Shown here: positions 20,796 to 29,464 of the stretch, in pieces | Numbering within the stretch: the stretch's first letter is position 1 | How the letters are laid out: each line of letters begins with the position of its first letter | DNA from: an uncultured Gemmataceae bacterium | Lineage (GTDB): Bacteria > Planctomycetota > Planctomycetia > Gemmatales > Gemmataceae | DNA length: 64,000 nucleotides | Direction of reading: 5' to 3' | Assembly: GCA_937923405.1 (NCBI GenBank) | Contig: CALDUY010000020.1 | Location: 134,777 to 198,776, forward strand | The notes under the pieces: generated by a model | Databases searched by the model: none | What the model saw: only the letters and a program-made list of their open reading frames with translations | What the model was told of the DNA's origin: nothing | Translations under genes and position numbers: made by a program

Positions 20796-21446
20796 GTGCG
20801 GGCTTTCGATCCCGAACTCTGGCCGATCGTCTGGCTCACGCTGCGGGTGACGATCACGTCATTGGCCATCGCCGCCGCCGTGGGCATTCCGGTTGGCGTC
20901 TGGCTGGGACTTGCTCGTTTCCCTGGCAAGCAAACGCTGACGGCGCTGGTCTACACGGGAATGGCTCTGCCGCCCGTTGTCGTTGGCTTATTGGTTTATC
21001 TGTTGCTCTCTCGTAGCGGCCCGCTGGCCTTTCTCGAATGGCTGTTCACTCCCAACGCGATGATCCTGGCTCAGACGGTCATGGCTCTACCGCTCGTTAC
21101 CGGCCTGGTCATGGGAGCGGTGGCGGCCGTTCCCTCGGAGTTGGTTCGGCAGATACGCAGTCTGGGCGCGACGCCTCGGCAAGTGTGGTGGGCCATCCTC
21201 CGCGAAGCACGGCTGGGAGTACTGTTCGCCCTGCTGGTGGCGTTTGGCCGCATTGTCAGTGAAGTTGGAGCAGCCTACATGGTCGGCGGCAACATTCAGG
21301 GACAAACGCGAGTTCTTTCGACCGCCATTATGATGGAGACGGGCAAGGGCGACTTCGCCTTGGCCCTCGCTCTGGGAGGTTGGTTATTGGTGTTGGCGCT
21401 ATCCGTGAACCTCGCCGCCATGCGGCTTCAGGGGAAGACGCTTTGA
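20796..21446 (+). CDS. tupB: Tungstate ABC transporter permease
   Basis: 216 residues from the GTG at 20796, which has aaggag 7 bases upstream at the end of the previous gene; longer readings run into the CsoR-like gene in another frame. It is a typical binding-protein-dependent permease with about five membrane helices and the EAA-like loop 'IRSLGATPRQVWWAILREAR', which docks the ATPase. The TupB assignment follows from the adjacent TupA-type binding protein and from the similarity to tungstate permeases ('GRIVSEVGAAYMVGGNIQG'). It lies in the inner membrane. It overlaps the ATPase gene by four bases. Confidence 0.92.
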   Translation: MRAFDPELWPIVWLTLRVTITSLAIAAAVGIPVGVWLGLARFPGKQTLTALVYTGMALPPVVVGLLVYLLLSRSGPLAFLEWLFTPNAMILAQTVMALPLVTGLVMGAVAAVPSELVRQIRSLGATPRQVWWAILREARLGVLFALLVAFGRIVSEVGAAYMVGGNIQGQTRVLSTAIMMETGKGDFALALALGGWLLVLALSVNLAAMRLQGKTL

Positions 21447-22171
21447 GAGGCAGTTCCGCCTACCGCCTGGAGAATATTACCGTCCGCCACGGCGAACGGG
21501 TGGTGCTGCAACTGCCCACGTTCGAGGTGGCCGCTGGCGAAGTGCTGTGCCTCATCGGTCCTCCTGGTGCCGGCAAAAGCACGCTGTTACGCTTGCTGGC
21601 GGGGCTACAGTCGCCGACACACGGGACGATGTGGCTGGGGGACCAACGCTTTGGGGAATCGGCCCCGCTGGCGTTGAAACGCCTGGTGACGCTCGTCTTT
21701 CAACGTCCCTTGCTGTTGACAGGGACGGTACGATCGAACGTCGAGTATGGGCTGCGAATTCGAGGCGAGAAGGACGCGGCAAGTCGGACGATGGCCATGC
21801 TTGAGCGAGTGCATCTAACTCATCTGGCTGATCGGGCAGCCTCGGCGATCTCCGGCGGAGAGGCTCAACTCGTCGCCTTGGCCCGAGCCTTGGCCTTCGC
21901 CCCGCAGGTGCTGTTGCTCGACGAACCGACTAATAACCTCGATCCCGCCCGGGTCGCGCTGGTGGAAGAAGTGGTGCTGGCCGACCACCGGGAGCGAGGC
22001 ACGACGGTAGTCTGGGCGACGCACAACCACTTTCAGGCTCGCCGAGCCGGCCAGCGCGTGACCCTGCTGCTGGACGGCAAACTAGTCGAGACGGCCGCGG
22101 CGGCAGACTTCTTCGACCAGCCGCGCGATCCTCGGGCGGCGGCCTTCGTTCAAGGAAAGATGGTGTACTGA
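21443..22171 (+). CDS. tupC: Tungstate ABC transporter ATP-binding protein
   Basis: 242 residues. The start is taken as TTG at 21443, which overlaps the tupB stop (TTGA) and has aggggaag 6 bases upstream; an alternative GTG at 21380 would overlap tupB by 67 bases. Walker A is 'GPPGAGKST', the signature is 'ISGGEAQLVALARAL' (a variant of LSGGQ) and Walker B is '[13 protein letters not shown]' followed by the H-loop 'WATHNH'. It powers import through TupB. It might also serve the ECF-like protein encoded two genes downstream, which has no ATPase of its own; that is conjecture. Confidence 0.92.
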   Translation: MRGSSAYRLENITVRHGERVVLQLPTFEVAAGEVLCLIGPPGAGKSTLLRLLAGLQSPTHGTMWLGDQRFGESAPLALKRLVTLVFQRPLLLTGTVRSNVEYGLRIRGEKDAASRTMAMLERVHLTHLADRAASAISGGEAQLVALARALAFAPQVLLLDEPTNNLDPARVALVEEVVLADHRERGTTVVWATHNHFQARRAGQRVTLLLDGKLVETAAAADFFDQPRDPRAAAFVQGKMVY

Positions 22172-23001
22172 TGCGGTATGGCGCGTTGATTCTGCTACTG
22201 GGGCCGGTTCTCTTCGCCGCCGGTTGTCACGGCACGCCCGCGAAGAGCATCCTCGTGGCCACGACCACCAGCATTCGCGACACGGGGCTACTCGACGAGC
22301 TACTGCCCATCTTTCGGGCCAAGACCGGCATTGAAGTGCGTGTGGTAGCGGTCGGTACCGGGCAAGCTTTGGAGATCGGTCGACGAGGCGACGCCGACGC
22401 GGTCTTGACCCACGACCCAACGGGAGAGGAGCGATTTGTCGGCGACGGCTTCGGGACCAAACGCCTTCCCGTGATGTGGAATGAATTTGTCCTCGTTGGT
22501 CCCCCCGAGGATCCGGCAAGAGTTCGCTCGGCCAAATCCGGAGCCGAGGCCTTTCGCCGACTCCGCGAACAACAGGCCGTGTTTATCTCCCGAGGAGACG
22601 AGTCCGGCACCCATCAGAAAGAAAAGGCCATCTGGGCCAGCGCCAAGATCGAGCCGGTCGGTGCGTGGTACGTCCGCGCCGGCCAGGGTATGGGAGCGGT
22701 GCTGCGAATGGCGGACGAAAAGCGCGGCTACACCCTGTCGGACTGGGGAACCTATCTGGCTCAACGCGATCGGCTGCATTTAGTAATTATCTATAAAGGG
22801 GATCCAGAATGGATTAATCCCTACGCTGTTCTGCCCGTCAATCCCAACAAACATCGGCACGTCAAGCACGACCTGGCCCAGCAGTTTGCCGACTTCCTGA
22901 TCTCTGAAGAGACGCAGCAGTTGATCGCCGACTTTGGTCGGGAAAAGTTCGGAGAACCGCTGTTCCGAGTTGATTTGCCCAGTAAGGGAGGCGGCCAATG
23001 A
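22171..23001 (+). CDS. tupA: Tungstate-binding lipoprotein of the TupA type
   Basis: 276 residues; its ATG shares a base with the tupC stop (TGATG). The leader 'LILLLGPVLFAAGC' ends in a lipobox, so the protein is tethered outside the inner membrane. TupA hallmarks are present in order: 'ATTTSIRDTGLLDELLP', 'VVAVGTGQALEIGRRGDAD', 'THDPTGEERFV', 'GFGTKRLPVMWNEFVLVGP' and 'RGDESGTHQKEK'. TTTS and the Arg of SRGDES belong to the oxyanion site in this family. TupA proteins bind tungstate far better than molybdate or sulfate; selectivity here is inferred from the family. Confidence 0.95.
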   Translation: MRYGALILLLGPVLFAAGCHGTPAKSILVATTTSIRDTGLLDELLPIFRAKTGIEVRVVAVGTGQALEIGRRGDADAVLTHDPTGEERFVGDGFGTKRLPVMWNEFVLVGPPEDPARVRSAKSGAEAFRRLREQQAVFISRGDESGTHQKEKAIWASAKIEPVGAWYVRAGQGMGAVLRMADEKRGYTLSDWGTYLAQRDRLHLVIIYKGDPEWINPYAVLPVNPNKHRHVKHDLAQQFADFLISEETQQLIADFGREKFGEPLFRVDLPSKGGGQ

Positions 23002-24284
23002 CACCTCCCGTTGCCACTCCGCCTAGTCGATCCCGAGTTGCCGTGTGGAAGGTCGTCTATCTGCTGGTGGTGACCGCTGCCGTGTTCGCTGTCCCAGCCC
23101 TTGAGGCCACGCGACCGGTTCGCTGGTGGGTGGTACCCGGGCTGTTGCTGATTCAAGCGATAATTCTGATCTCCTATGGCGTCGACGGCCGCGAGGTATT
23201 CCGTCCACTTGACCGGTTGAAGTGGCTCTTCGCCGTGTTGTTGGTCTGCTACGCTTTCTTGCCCGGTGAGGACAGTCGCACCACTGCCGCCTGGCAGGCC
23301 TTCTCCGTGTTGGGCTGGACGGTTTGGGTGAACTTTGGTGGATTGGCCCTGGCCGCCCTGATGTGTCTGCAAATTCTCACCGTTTTGCTGGCCGCCGCTG
23401 TCGTGCGGTTGACTGGACCAGGGACCGATCTGGTGGTCGGCCTGCGGACGCTGGGGTTGCCGAAACTATTCGTCTACCCGCTCGATCTGGTACTGGCCCG
23501 GCTCGGCGGCATGCGACGAGGCGGTGGTGGAGGTGGCGGTGGTCGTCGAACGGCCGCGACGCCTTACAACTTCCCAGGGTTTTTCACGGTGCTGAAGTCG
23601 CTAGTTCGTGGCGATGTCACGGCCTTCACCTCCGCGATTCGGACCGCGCTGGACGAAGCCCGCGAGCAGGTGGAAGCAGACTCCGGCGATCCGCTTTCTC
23701 CGCATTTTGCCAATGACGTGGCGATCATCGCCGGGGTCGGGTTGGTGATGGTCGGCTTCAAGATGCTCAAACTATTGCCCGGAGTCCCCATCGCCAGCGG
23801 GCACAAGACCCTGTTGTTTTTCCCGCTGTATCTGTTGGCCGCTCGGCTGACGTACACTCGCTGGGGCGGAACGGCGGCTGGCTCGGTCATGGGAGTGGTC
23901 GGCTTCCTCCAGGGGGATGGGAGATTTGGTATCTTTGAAATCCTCAAACATCTCGCTCCGGGAATGTTGATCGATCTGCTCTGGCCCGTGGTGCGCCGGT
24001 TGCCCGAGCGGGCCTGGGTCTACTGCCTGATCGGTCTGCTAGCCGGCGTGGCCCGACTCACGACGGAACTGGTGGTGCTGTTGCTGCTCGGCACACGGGC
24101 TGAAGTCTACCTGTTTTTGGGCGTGAAATTACTTCCGACGCTCACCGCTGGTCTGTTGAGCGGCTTCGTGGCCGTCGCCGTGCTTCGCGCTTTTCCCGTG
24201 GACCGGTTGCCGGGCAGCGCGGACGAACCAAGCCGAGAGCCAGCCGAACCGGTTGCGGTTGCTCATGACAAGGAGAACCCATGA
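22998..24284 (+). CDS. ECF-transporter-like membrane protein (T-like and S-like halves joined)
   Basis: 428 residues; the start overlaps the tupA stop (ATGA). The N-terminal half (about 15-170) has several helices and ends in 'VVRLTGPGTDLVVGLRTLGLPKLFVYPLDLVLARLGG', split here as an EcfT/CbiQ-like motif pattern. A Gly8 tract (RRGGGGGGGGRR, near 175-185) and a soluble stretch with 'ALDEAREQVEADS' form a linker. The C-terminal half resembles ECF substrate-binding (S) subunits ('FFPLYLLAARLTYTRWGG', 'SVMGVVGFLQGDGRFG', 'LKHLAPGMLIDLL'). No ECF ATPase is adjacent. It overlaps mosA by four bases. A role in moving metal oxyanions or a cofactor is inferred from position. Confidence 0.7.
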   Translation: MTPPVATPPSRSRVAVWKVVYLLVVTAAVFAVPALEATRPVRWWVVPGLLLIQAIILISYGVDGREVFRPLDRLKWLFAVLLVCYAFLPGEDSRTTAAWQAFSVLGWTVWVNFGGLALAALMCLQILTVLLAAAVVRLTGPGTDLVVGLRTLGLPKLFVYPLDLVLARLGGMRRGGGGGGGGRRTAATPYNFPGFFTVLKSLVRGDVTAFTSAIRTALDEAREQVEADSGDPLSPHFANDVAIIAGVGLVMVGFKMLKLLPGVPIASGHKTLLFFPLYLLAARLTYTRWGGTAAGSVMGVVGFLQGDGRFGIFEILKHLAPGMLIDLLWPVVRRLPERAWVYCLIGLLAGVARLTTELVVLLLLGTRAEVYLFLGVKLLPTLTAGLLSGFVAVAVLRAFPVDRLPGSADEPSREPAEPVAVAHDKENP

Positions 24285-25144
24285 ACGAAATCATCCACGA
24301 AGGCCAGGGCCGTCGCGCCCACATCAAAAGCCCGCTGATGCGCGAGTCGCTCATGGACCGCAAGGTGCTGGCCGCTAGTGATACTCAGGACGTCTTGCCC
24401 ATTCTTCCGGAGGTTCACGTCGTTCACCTGGGCGGGGCGAGCATCCTTGATCGAGGTAAGGCGGCGCTGGTTCCCTTGCTTGATGAAGTCGTGCGCTGCC
24501 GCAAAACCTACAAGATCCTGCTGGGGGTCGGCGGCGGTACCCGCATGCGGCACACCTACCACATCGCGCTGGATCTTGGCATTCCGACAGGCGGGCTGGC
24601 GATGGTGGCTGGATCGGTCAACGAACAGAACCGCTACATGGTGCAAGCCCTGCTGGCGAAACACGGCGGCGTCGTGCTGCACAAGGATCATTATGTGGTC
24701 TTACCGTTGTGGCTGGCCTCGGGAATGATTCCCATTCTCAGCGGCATGCCGCCCTACCACTACTGGGAGCCGCCCACCGGCTCGGCTCGGGTGCCGCACT
24801 ATCGCGAGGACTTCGGCTTGTTCATGGTCAGCGAAGTTCTCGGAGCGGCTTCGATGATTTATGTCAAGGATGAGGACGGCCTGTACACTGCGGATCCGAA
24901 ACGCCATCCCACTGCCGAGTTCATCCCCACGATCACCGCTCAGGAGTTGCTCGCTCGAAATCTGCCCGAAATGATCGTCGATCGTGCGGTGATCGAAAGC
25001 ATGCTCCATGCCCGCAACACTCGCCGCATTCAGATCATCAACGGTCTGAAGCCGGACTTGCTCGGTCGAGCGCTCGCCGGGGAACCGGTCGGTACGATCA
25101 TCACCGCCCCTAAGACGACTAAGGAGGTTGCTAATGTCCGCTAA
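24281..25144 (+). CDS. Molybdenum/tungsten storage protein subunit (MosA/MosB family), first copy
   Basis: 287 residues with aaggag ahead of the ATG, which overlaps the preceding stop. It has the amino-acid-kinase fold of the Azotobacter Mo storage protein: 'VVHLGGASILDRG' near 48-59, the glycine loop 'LGVGGGTRMRH' at 81-91, 'ALDLGIPTGGLAMVAGSV', 'PPYHYWEPP', 'VKDEDGLYTADPK' and 'IINGLKPDLLGRAL'. In Azotobacter, two such subunits form an ATP-driven cage that packs polyoxomolybdate or polyoxotungstate clusters. Distinction from UMP kinase rests on 'PPYHxWE' and on the paired paralogue directly downstream. Which of the two copies is alpha was not decided. Confidence 0.88.
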   Translation: MNEIIHEGQGRRAHIKSPLMRESLMDRKVLAASDTQDVLPILPEVHVVHLGGASILDRGKAALVPLLDEVVRCRKTYKILLGVGGGTRMRHTYHIALDLGIPTGGLAMVAGSVNEQNRYMVQALLAKHGGVVLHKDHYVVLPLWLASGMIPILSGMPPYHYWEPPTGSARVPHYREDFGLFMVSEVLGAASMIYVKDEDGLYTADPKRHPTAEFIPTITAQELLARNLPEMIVDRAVIESMLHARNTRRIQIINGLKPDLLGRALAGEPVGTIITAPKTTKEVANVR

Positions 25145-25955
25145 TACTCCGGCTCGAAAAACCATTCCCACTCCCCTGCGAGAAGGAACGTTGGATGCCG
25201 ACAACCTGCTCGTCGAGGCCGAGTATGGTCCGCCGATTCGCGTGCTACCTGACGTGAACGTCTTGAAGGTGGGCGGTCAGAGCTTCTTCGATCGTGGGCG
25301 AGCGGCGGTGGCTCCGTTGGTCGAGGAGATTGCCGCTTGTGCCAAGACGCACCAACTGTTGATCGGCATGGGGGGCGGCACTCGATCGCGGCATGCCTAC
25401 AGTCTCGGCTTGGAACTGGGCCTACCGACCGGCATCCTGGCGGCGATGGGAGCCTCAACCGCTCTGCAAAACGCTCATCTGATGCAGATGCTTTTGGCCA
25501 AACACGGAGGAATTCTGACCAGTTTCGAGGAGTTTGAAAAGCTACCGCTGTATCTACGAGTGGGCTGTATTCCGATCATGGTCGGCATGCCGCCGTTCCA
25601 CCACTGGGAGCGGCCGCCGGAAACCGGTCGCATTCCAGCCAACCGCACTGATGCCGGAGTGTTTCTGATGGCCGAATTCCTCGGGGCCAGGTCGATGATT
25701 TACATCAAGGACGAGGACGGCCTGTATACCGACGACCCGAAAAAGAACCGCGATGCGAAGTTCATCCCCAGGATCACCGCCCAGGAGCTGCTCGACATGG
25801 ATCCCAACGATCTGGTCCTCGAGCGCGTCGTGCTGGGCTACCTCTTGAAGGCGCATCATGTCCGCTCGGTGCAGATCGTCAACGGGCTGAAGTCGGGCTA
25901 TCTGACCCGCGCCTTGGCCGGTGAACACGTCGGCACAATCATCTCGGCGGAGTAA
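25134..25955 (+). CDS. Molybdenum/tungsten storage protein subunit (MosA/MosB family), second copy
   Basis: 273 residues from the ATG at 25134, with a perfect aaggagg 7 bases upstream inside the end of the first copy (11-base overlap). It is a clear paralogue of its neighbour: 'VLKVGGQSFFDRG', 'IGMGGGTRSRH', '[18 protein letters not shown]', 'PPFHHWERPPETGRIP', 'IKDEDGLYTDDPK', 'IVNGLKSGYLTRALAGEHVGTII'. The pair predicts a heteromeric storage cage. The gene ends the operon and converges on mnmE, with only 10 bases between the stops and no visible terminator. Confidence 0.88.
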   Translation: MSANTPARKTIPTPLREGTLDADNLLVEAEYGPPIRVLPDVNVLKVGGQSFFDRGRAAVAPLVEEIAACAKTHQLLIGMGGGTRSRHAYSLGLELGLPTGILAAMGASTALQNAHLMQMLLAKHGGILTSFEEFEKLPLYLRVGCIPIMVGMPPFHHWERPPETGRIPANRTDAGVFLMAEFLGARSMIYIKDEDGLYTDDPKKNRDAKFIPRITAQELLDMDPNDLVLERVVLGYLLKAHHVRSVQIVNGLKSGYLTRALAGEHVGTIISAE

Positions 25956-25965
25956 ACTTCCTCCC

Positions 25966-27276
25966 CTACTTGCCGATGCAAAAGCGGCTGAAGATGCGGT
26001 CGAGCAGATCGTCAGTGTAGACTGCGCCGACGAGTTCACCAAGTTGCTGGAGAGCTTCGCGCAGCTCCAGGGCGAGAATCTCCGGCGGATCCTGCTCCAA
26101 CGCGATGCCGTGGGCGCGACGCAGATGCTCCAGGCAGAGTTGAATGTGGCTCTGACACCGGCTAGCACTAGGAGCGAGTGGGGAGGGAGGGCGGTTTCGC
26201 GCCCGCGCCGTCAGCAAACGGCGCAACTCGTTCAGACCGACTCCACTGACCGCACTGGTGGCCAGCCAACCAGTTTGAGGAGTTTGCAGATCGCTTTTAG
26301 TAGCAATACGCTCGGCAGGAGGATGCTCTTGTTCCAGCAAGGCGGCTTCCTCGGCGGTTGGCGCGGTTCCTGCTTCCACACAAACTAGCAGCAGGTCCGC
26401 CTCTGCCTGAGCCGCTCGTCCCAAGGTTTGAGCCTGTGCTTCGATCGAGTCCGTCGCTGTCTGCCAACCGGGCGTGTCCAACAGTTCCAGTTGAATTCGA
26501 TCCAGATCGATGCGAGCTACAAGATAGTCACGCGTCGTCCCGGGCACCTCGCTGACCAGGGCACGGGCACCCGCCAGAGCGTTGAACAAGCTCGACTTGC
26601 CGGCATTGGGTCGGCCTACCAGCGCGACACGATAGGCGGTTTTCGTCAGGGAACGGCTCTCAAGTTGTTTGCCGACCAATGTCACCTGAGCCAGCGCACG
26701 CGAGAGTCGCAGCAGTAGTTCTTCTTGCTGGACGAATTGAATGTCCTCGTCGGCAAAGTCGAGACCAGCTTCGACGTCGGCCAACAGATTCAACAGCTCC
26801 TCACGCAGCAGGCTTAGCGGTTGAGCGATGCCCCCGGCCAACTGCGACAGAGCCTGACGTAGCTCCGTTGTTCCTTGCGCGTCGATGATCGCATGCACCG
26901 CTTCGGCCCCAGTCAGGTCCAGTTTTCCCGCCAAGAACGCGCGTTGGGTGAACTCTCCGGGCTGAGCGGTGCGGCAGCCGGCCTGCAACAGCGCCGCAAT
27001 CACCTGCTCGACCAGCGGCGGGCACGATGGTAGATGTAGTTCGGCCACGTCCTGCCCGGTGTAGCTCCGCGGACCCGCAAAGTACAGCAACGTCGCCGGC
27101 AGACGCAGACAGGTGCCTTCGAGGAATTGGCCCCGCGGCGGCAGCGGGGCCTCGCTCTGAAAGATTGTTTGCACCAGGCGAACGGTATCCGGACCGCTGA
27201 GCCGAATAATCGCTCGACCACCCGGACCTGGCGGTGTTGCCAGCGCGACAATTGTATCTTGGACCAGCATCGGCAT
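25966..27276 (-). CDS. mnmE: tRNA uridine-5-carboxymethylaminomethyl(34) synthesis GTPase MnmE
   Basis: 436 residues. With MnmG it modifies the wobble uridine of tRNAs. The N-terminal folate-binding domain ('DTIVALATPPGPGGRAIIRLSG') is followed by the helical domain with an inserted G domain: G1 'GRPNAGKSSL' at 221-230, G3 'LLDTPGW' and G4 'ATKSD'. The last four residues are CIGK, the conserved catalytic C-terminus. It is slightly shorter than the E. coli protein (454). Translation is probably coupled to the VWA gene upstream, whose stop is 3 bases before this ATG. No mnmG is in the window. Confidence 0.96.
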   Translation of the reverse strand: MPMLVQDTIVALATPPGPGGRAIIRLSGPDTVRLVQTIFQSEAPLPPRGQFLEGTCLRLPATLLYFAGPRSYTGQDVAELHLPSCPPLVEQVIAALLQAGCRTAQPGEFTQRAFLAGKLDLTGAEAVHAIIDAQGTTELRQALSQLAGGIAQPLSLLREELLNLLADVEAGLDFADEDIQFVQQEELLLRLSRALAQVTLVGKQLESRSLTKTAYRVALVGRPNAGKSSLFNALAGARALVSEVPGTTRDYLVARIDLDRIQLELLDTPGWQTATDSIEAQAQTLGRAAQAEADLLLVCVEAGTAPTAEEAALLEQEHPPAERIATKSDLQTPQTGWLATSAVSGVGLNELRRLLTARARNRPPSPLAPSASRCQSHIQLCLEHLRRAHGIALEQDPPEILALELREALQQLGELVGAVYTDDLLDRIFSRFCIGK

Positions 27277-27279
27277 GAG

Positions 27280-28935
27280 TCAGACACCTTTTTCTGAAGT
27301 CGAGCCTCGTCGCAGCACCGCCGGTCCACAGAGCAGCACGAGCAAAAAGAGCCAAACTAGATAGACAGTGTAGCTCATGCGGGGCACCAGCACTCCTCGG
27401 GCCACATCCACGGCTTCCCCATCTGTGCTGACCACTCGTCCTTGTCGCAACACTTTCACCTCGATCCCACGCGCCGTGCCATCGTGGCTGGAACGTTGGC
27501 TCAGAAACGTCACCTGGTAGCTGTTCTGCAACTCGTCGGCGAGGCGTTCGTAGAAGACCGATAGTTCAGAAATCTTGGAGACGTGGGCATACTTGCCGCC
27601 CGTTTGCCCGGCTAGTTCACGAAGTGAGCGTTCGTCGATGCCGTCATCGTGCAACTGGATCGATAGCTGCTCGAACAGTTCGATCAACTTCTGCTCGTTA
27701 CCGGCGTGATAGTACTCACCTCCGGTTTCTTTAGCGATCCGCTGCATGACTTCTTCGTTGATCTCTCGTGGGTTGCCCAGTCCCAGCATGAACACGGGAA
27801 TGCCCACCTCCCGCGCGCGAGCGAGGAGAGAATTCACGGTGGCACGTCGGCTGCCGGGCGACTCATCGATTCCGTCGGTCAGGGTAATCACGGCTCGACG
27901 CCCCCGAAGATTGTTGGCCACGAGAGTTTCGAGGCCGTCTAATGTCGCGTCGTACAGTGCCGTCCCGCCTCGGGCTTGCAACGCGTTGATCCGACGAATC
28001 AGCGCTGGGCGATCGTCGCTGAACGGGCCGGGCACTTCAGGACGTGTCGAAAAGGGTAACAGCGTCGTCTTAGCGTTGGGCCGCATCAACTCGACGAAGC
28101 GGCTCGCGGCACGCTTCAGCGCTTGCATCTTGGTCTGCGAATCGCGCAGGTCGGCTTTGCCACTCATGCTCCCCGACTCGTCGAGTACCAACACGGTGTA
28201 GACGGATTCGTCACGACCCGGTTCGCCGATCCCAATGGTGTAGACTGGCAGCTCGGCCAGAGCAGCAGCCTGAATTGCCTGGGCCAAGGACTGACCGCTG
28301 TTCATGTCCACGCCATCGGTCAGCACCACGATGACACGTTGCCCCTCAATGCCGCGTAGCAACTCCACGGCCTGGACGGTGGCATCGAGATAAGCTGTCC
28401 CGCCCTGCGGCTGAGCCTTGCGAATGCGTTCTTTAAGGCCAGCCTTGTGAGCAGGCAGATTCGCTGGGTTCCGCGCTGGAGCAACCACGACTCGGAGCAA
28501 ATGATCGAACAGAATCAGGCCAACATCCGCGCGAGCATCGAGTCGATCGAGGAAGGCCAACGCGGCCTGTTTGGCTTCGTCGATTTTGCCGGCACGGGCC
28601 ATGCTTCCGGAGATGTCGAGAGCCAACACCACGGTCAGCTTTCGCGATCGTGGCGGAAAGAGTTGGAGGTTCGCGACCGGTTGGCCATCCTCTTCCACGA
28701 CGATGTTCTCACGCGGCACGTCGGTAACGGATACCTGATCTCCCGTTCGTTTGAGCTGAAATTGCAGACTAACGAAACGAGCATTCTGCCCTTTGTGAGG
28801 CCGAACCGCCGAAAAGACCGAGGCCGGATCGATCTCCACGCGATACTCAGTCTGAGCTGGGGCCTCTGTCGGGAGCAACAGTGTCAGAAAGACACCACTG
28901 TTTAGCAACAGAGCGAGATAGTGGAATGAAGCCAT
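27280..28935 (-). CDS. Exported protein with two VWA domains and a C-terminal membrane anchor
   Basis: 551 residues. A signal peptide (ALLLNSGVFLTLLLPTEAPAQ) is followed by two von Willebrand A domains with intact MIDAS motifs: DISGSM at 107-112 and DESGSM at 252-257. Threonine/aspartate partners 'VLTDGVDMNSG' and 'TLTDGIDESPG' follow. A helix near the C-terminus (MSYTVYLVWLFLLVLLCGPAV) anchors it in the membrane. VWA domains of this kind mediate metal-dependent protein contacts; no partner such as a MoxR ATPase is nearby. It is in one transcript with mnmE, which has no evident functional link. Confidence 0.9.
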   Translation of the reverse strand: MASFHYLALLLNSGVFLTLLLPTEAPAQTEYRVEIDPASVFSAVRPHKGQNARFVSLQFQLKRTGDQVSVTDVPRENIVVEEDGQPVANLQLFPPRSRKLTVVLALDISGSMARAGKIDEAKQAALAFLDRLDARADVGLILFDHLLRVVVAPARNPANLPAHKAGLKERIRKAQPQGGTAYLDATVQAVELLRGIEGQRVIVVLTDGVDMNSGQSLAQAIQAAALAELPVYTIGIGEPGRDESVYTVLVLDESGSMSGKADLRDSQTKMQALKRAASRFVELMRPNAKTTLLPFSTRPEVPGPFSDDRPALIRRINALQARGGTALYDATLDGLETLVANNLRGRRAVITLTDGIDESPGSRRATVNSLLARAREVGIPVFMLGLGNPREINEEVMQRIAKETGGEYYHAGNEQKLIELFEQLSIQLHDDGIDERSLRELAGQTGGKYAHVSKISELSVFYERLADELQNSYQVTFLSQRSSHDGTARGIEVKVLRQGRVVSTDGEAVDVARGVLVPRMSYTVYLVWLFLLVLLCGPAVLRRGSTSEKGV

Positions 28936-28952
28936 ATCTTTCCCTTACTCAC

Positions 28953-28969
28953 ACAGTCTGTGAGACTGT
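28953..28969. promoter_or_regulatory. Palindrome just upstream of the VWA-mnmE unit
   Basis: ACAGTCT-GTG-AGACTGT has perfect 7-bp arms and a 3-base spacer. It lies 18 bases before the VWA start codon, so it would fall in the promoter or the leader. It could bind a regulator or fold as an RNA hairpin. The binding factor is unknown. Confidence 0.35.
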
Positions 28970-29104
28970 CCGAATTAATTAGGGTTCCCCTCTTCCCCTC
29001 GGGGCATTGGTTTCTACACAAGTGCTTTTAAGAGTAAAAATGAAACAAATGAACACTGAAGATCGATGAGAGGAAGCCTCATTTTAGATTTTAGAGCGCT
29101 TCTC

Positions 29105-29274
29105 CAAATGGTGTAGAGGCAAGGAAGTAGGAAGCGCGTTCGCAGGCGGAAACTTGCTTTCGCCGGCTTTAGCCTGCGATCCACTACACCATTTCGCCGG
29201 CTAACGCCTGCGGCTAGCTGGCAATCCGAATCGGTAGTCGCCGGCTTTAGCCTGCGAGCCGTTACACCATTTTG
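29105..29274. repeat. Dispersed palindromic repeat element with terminal inverted repeats (copy 1)
   Basis: The element begins CAAATGGTGTAG and ends ACACCATTTTG, which are inverted copies of each other. Inside are cores of the GGCTTTAGCC type and the string GCAATCCGAATCGGTAGTCG. Almost the whole element matches the reverse complement of 46320-46456. This copy carries about 35 extra bases in the middle (near 29178-29212) with one more core and an internal CTACACCATTT. The rest of the gap 28970-29464 shows no gene. It resembles a MITE or REP-type element; no transposase is nearby. Confidence 0.8.
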
Positions 29275-29464
29275 TAACGCGTACTAGTGTTCAGTTGTAT
29301 CAAATCTATCCCTAGCAGTACTCGTGTAGAAACTAATCCTCCTTGGGCAAAGAGGGAAAGGGAATCCTTGCAAGGGGAAAGTCGCAGAGGATTGGCTCCC
29401 GAGTTTGGCTTGTCGGCGGCTTGCTCAAACGTCTACGATGCACGGTAGGTTCTGGAGGCTGTCC

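Noticed and set aside
24281..25955. Uridylate kinase or aspartate kinase genes
   Set aside because: Same fold, but the paired paralogues, the PPYH/PPFH-x-WE segment and the TupBCA context fit the Mo/W storage protein better.
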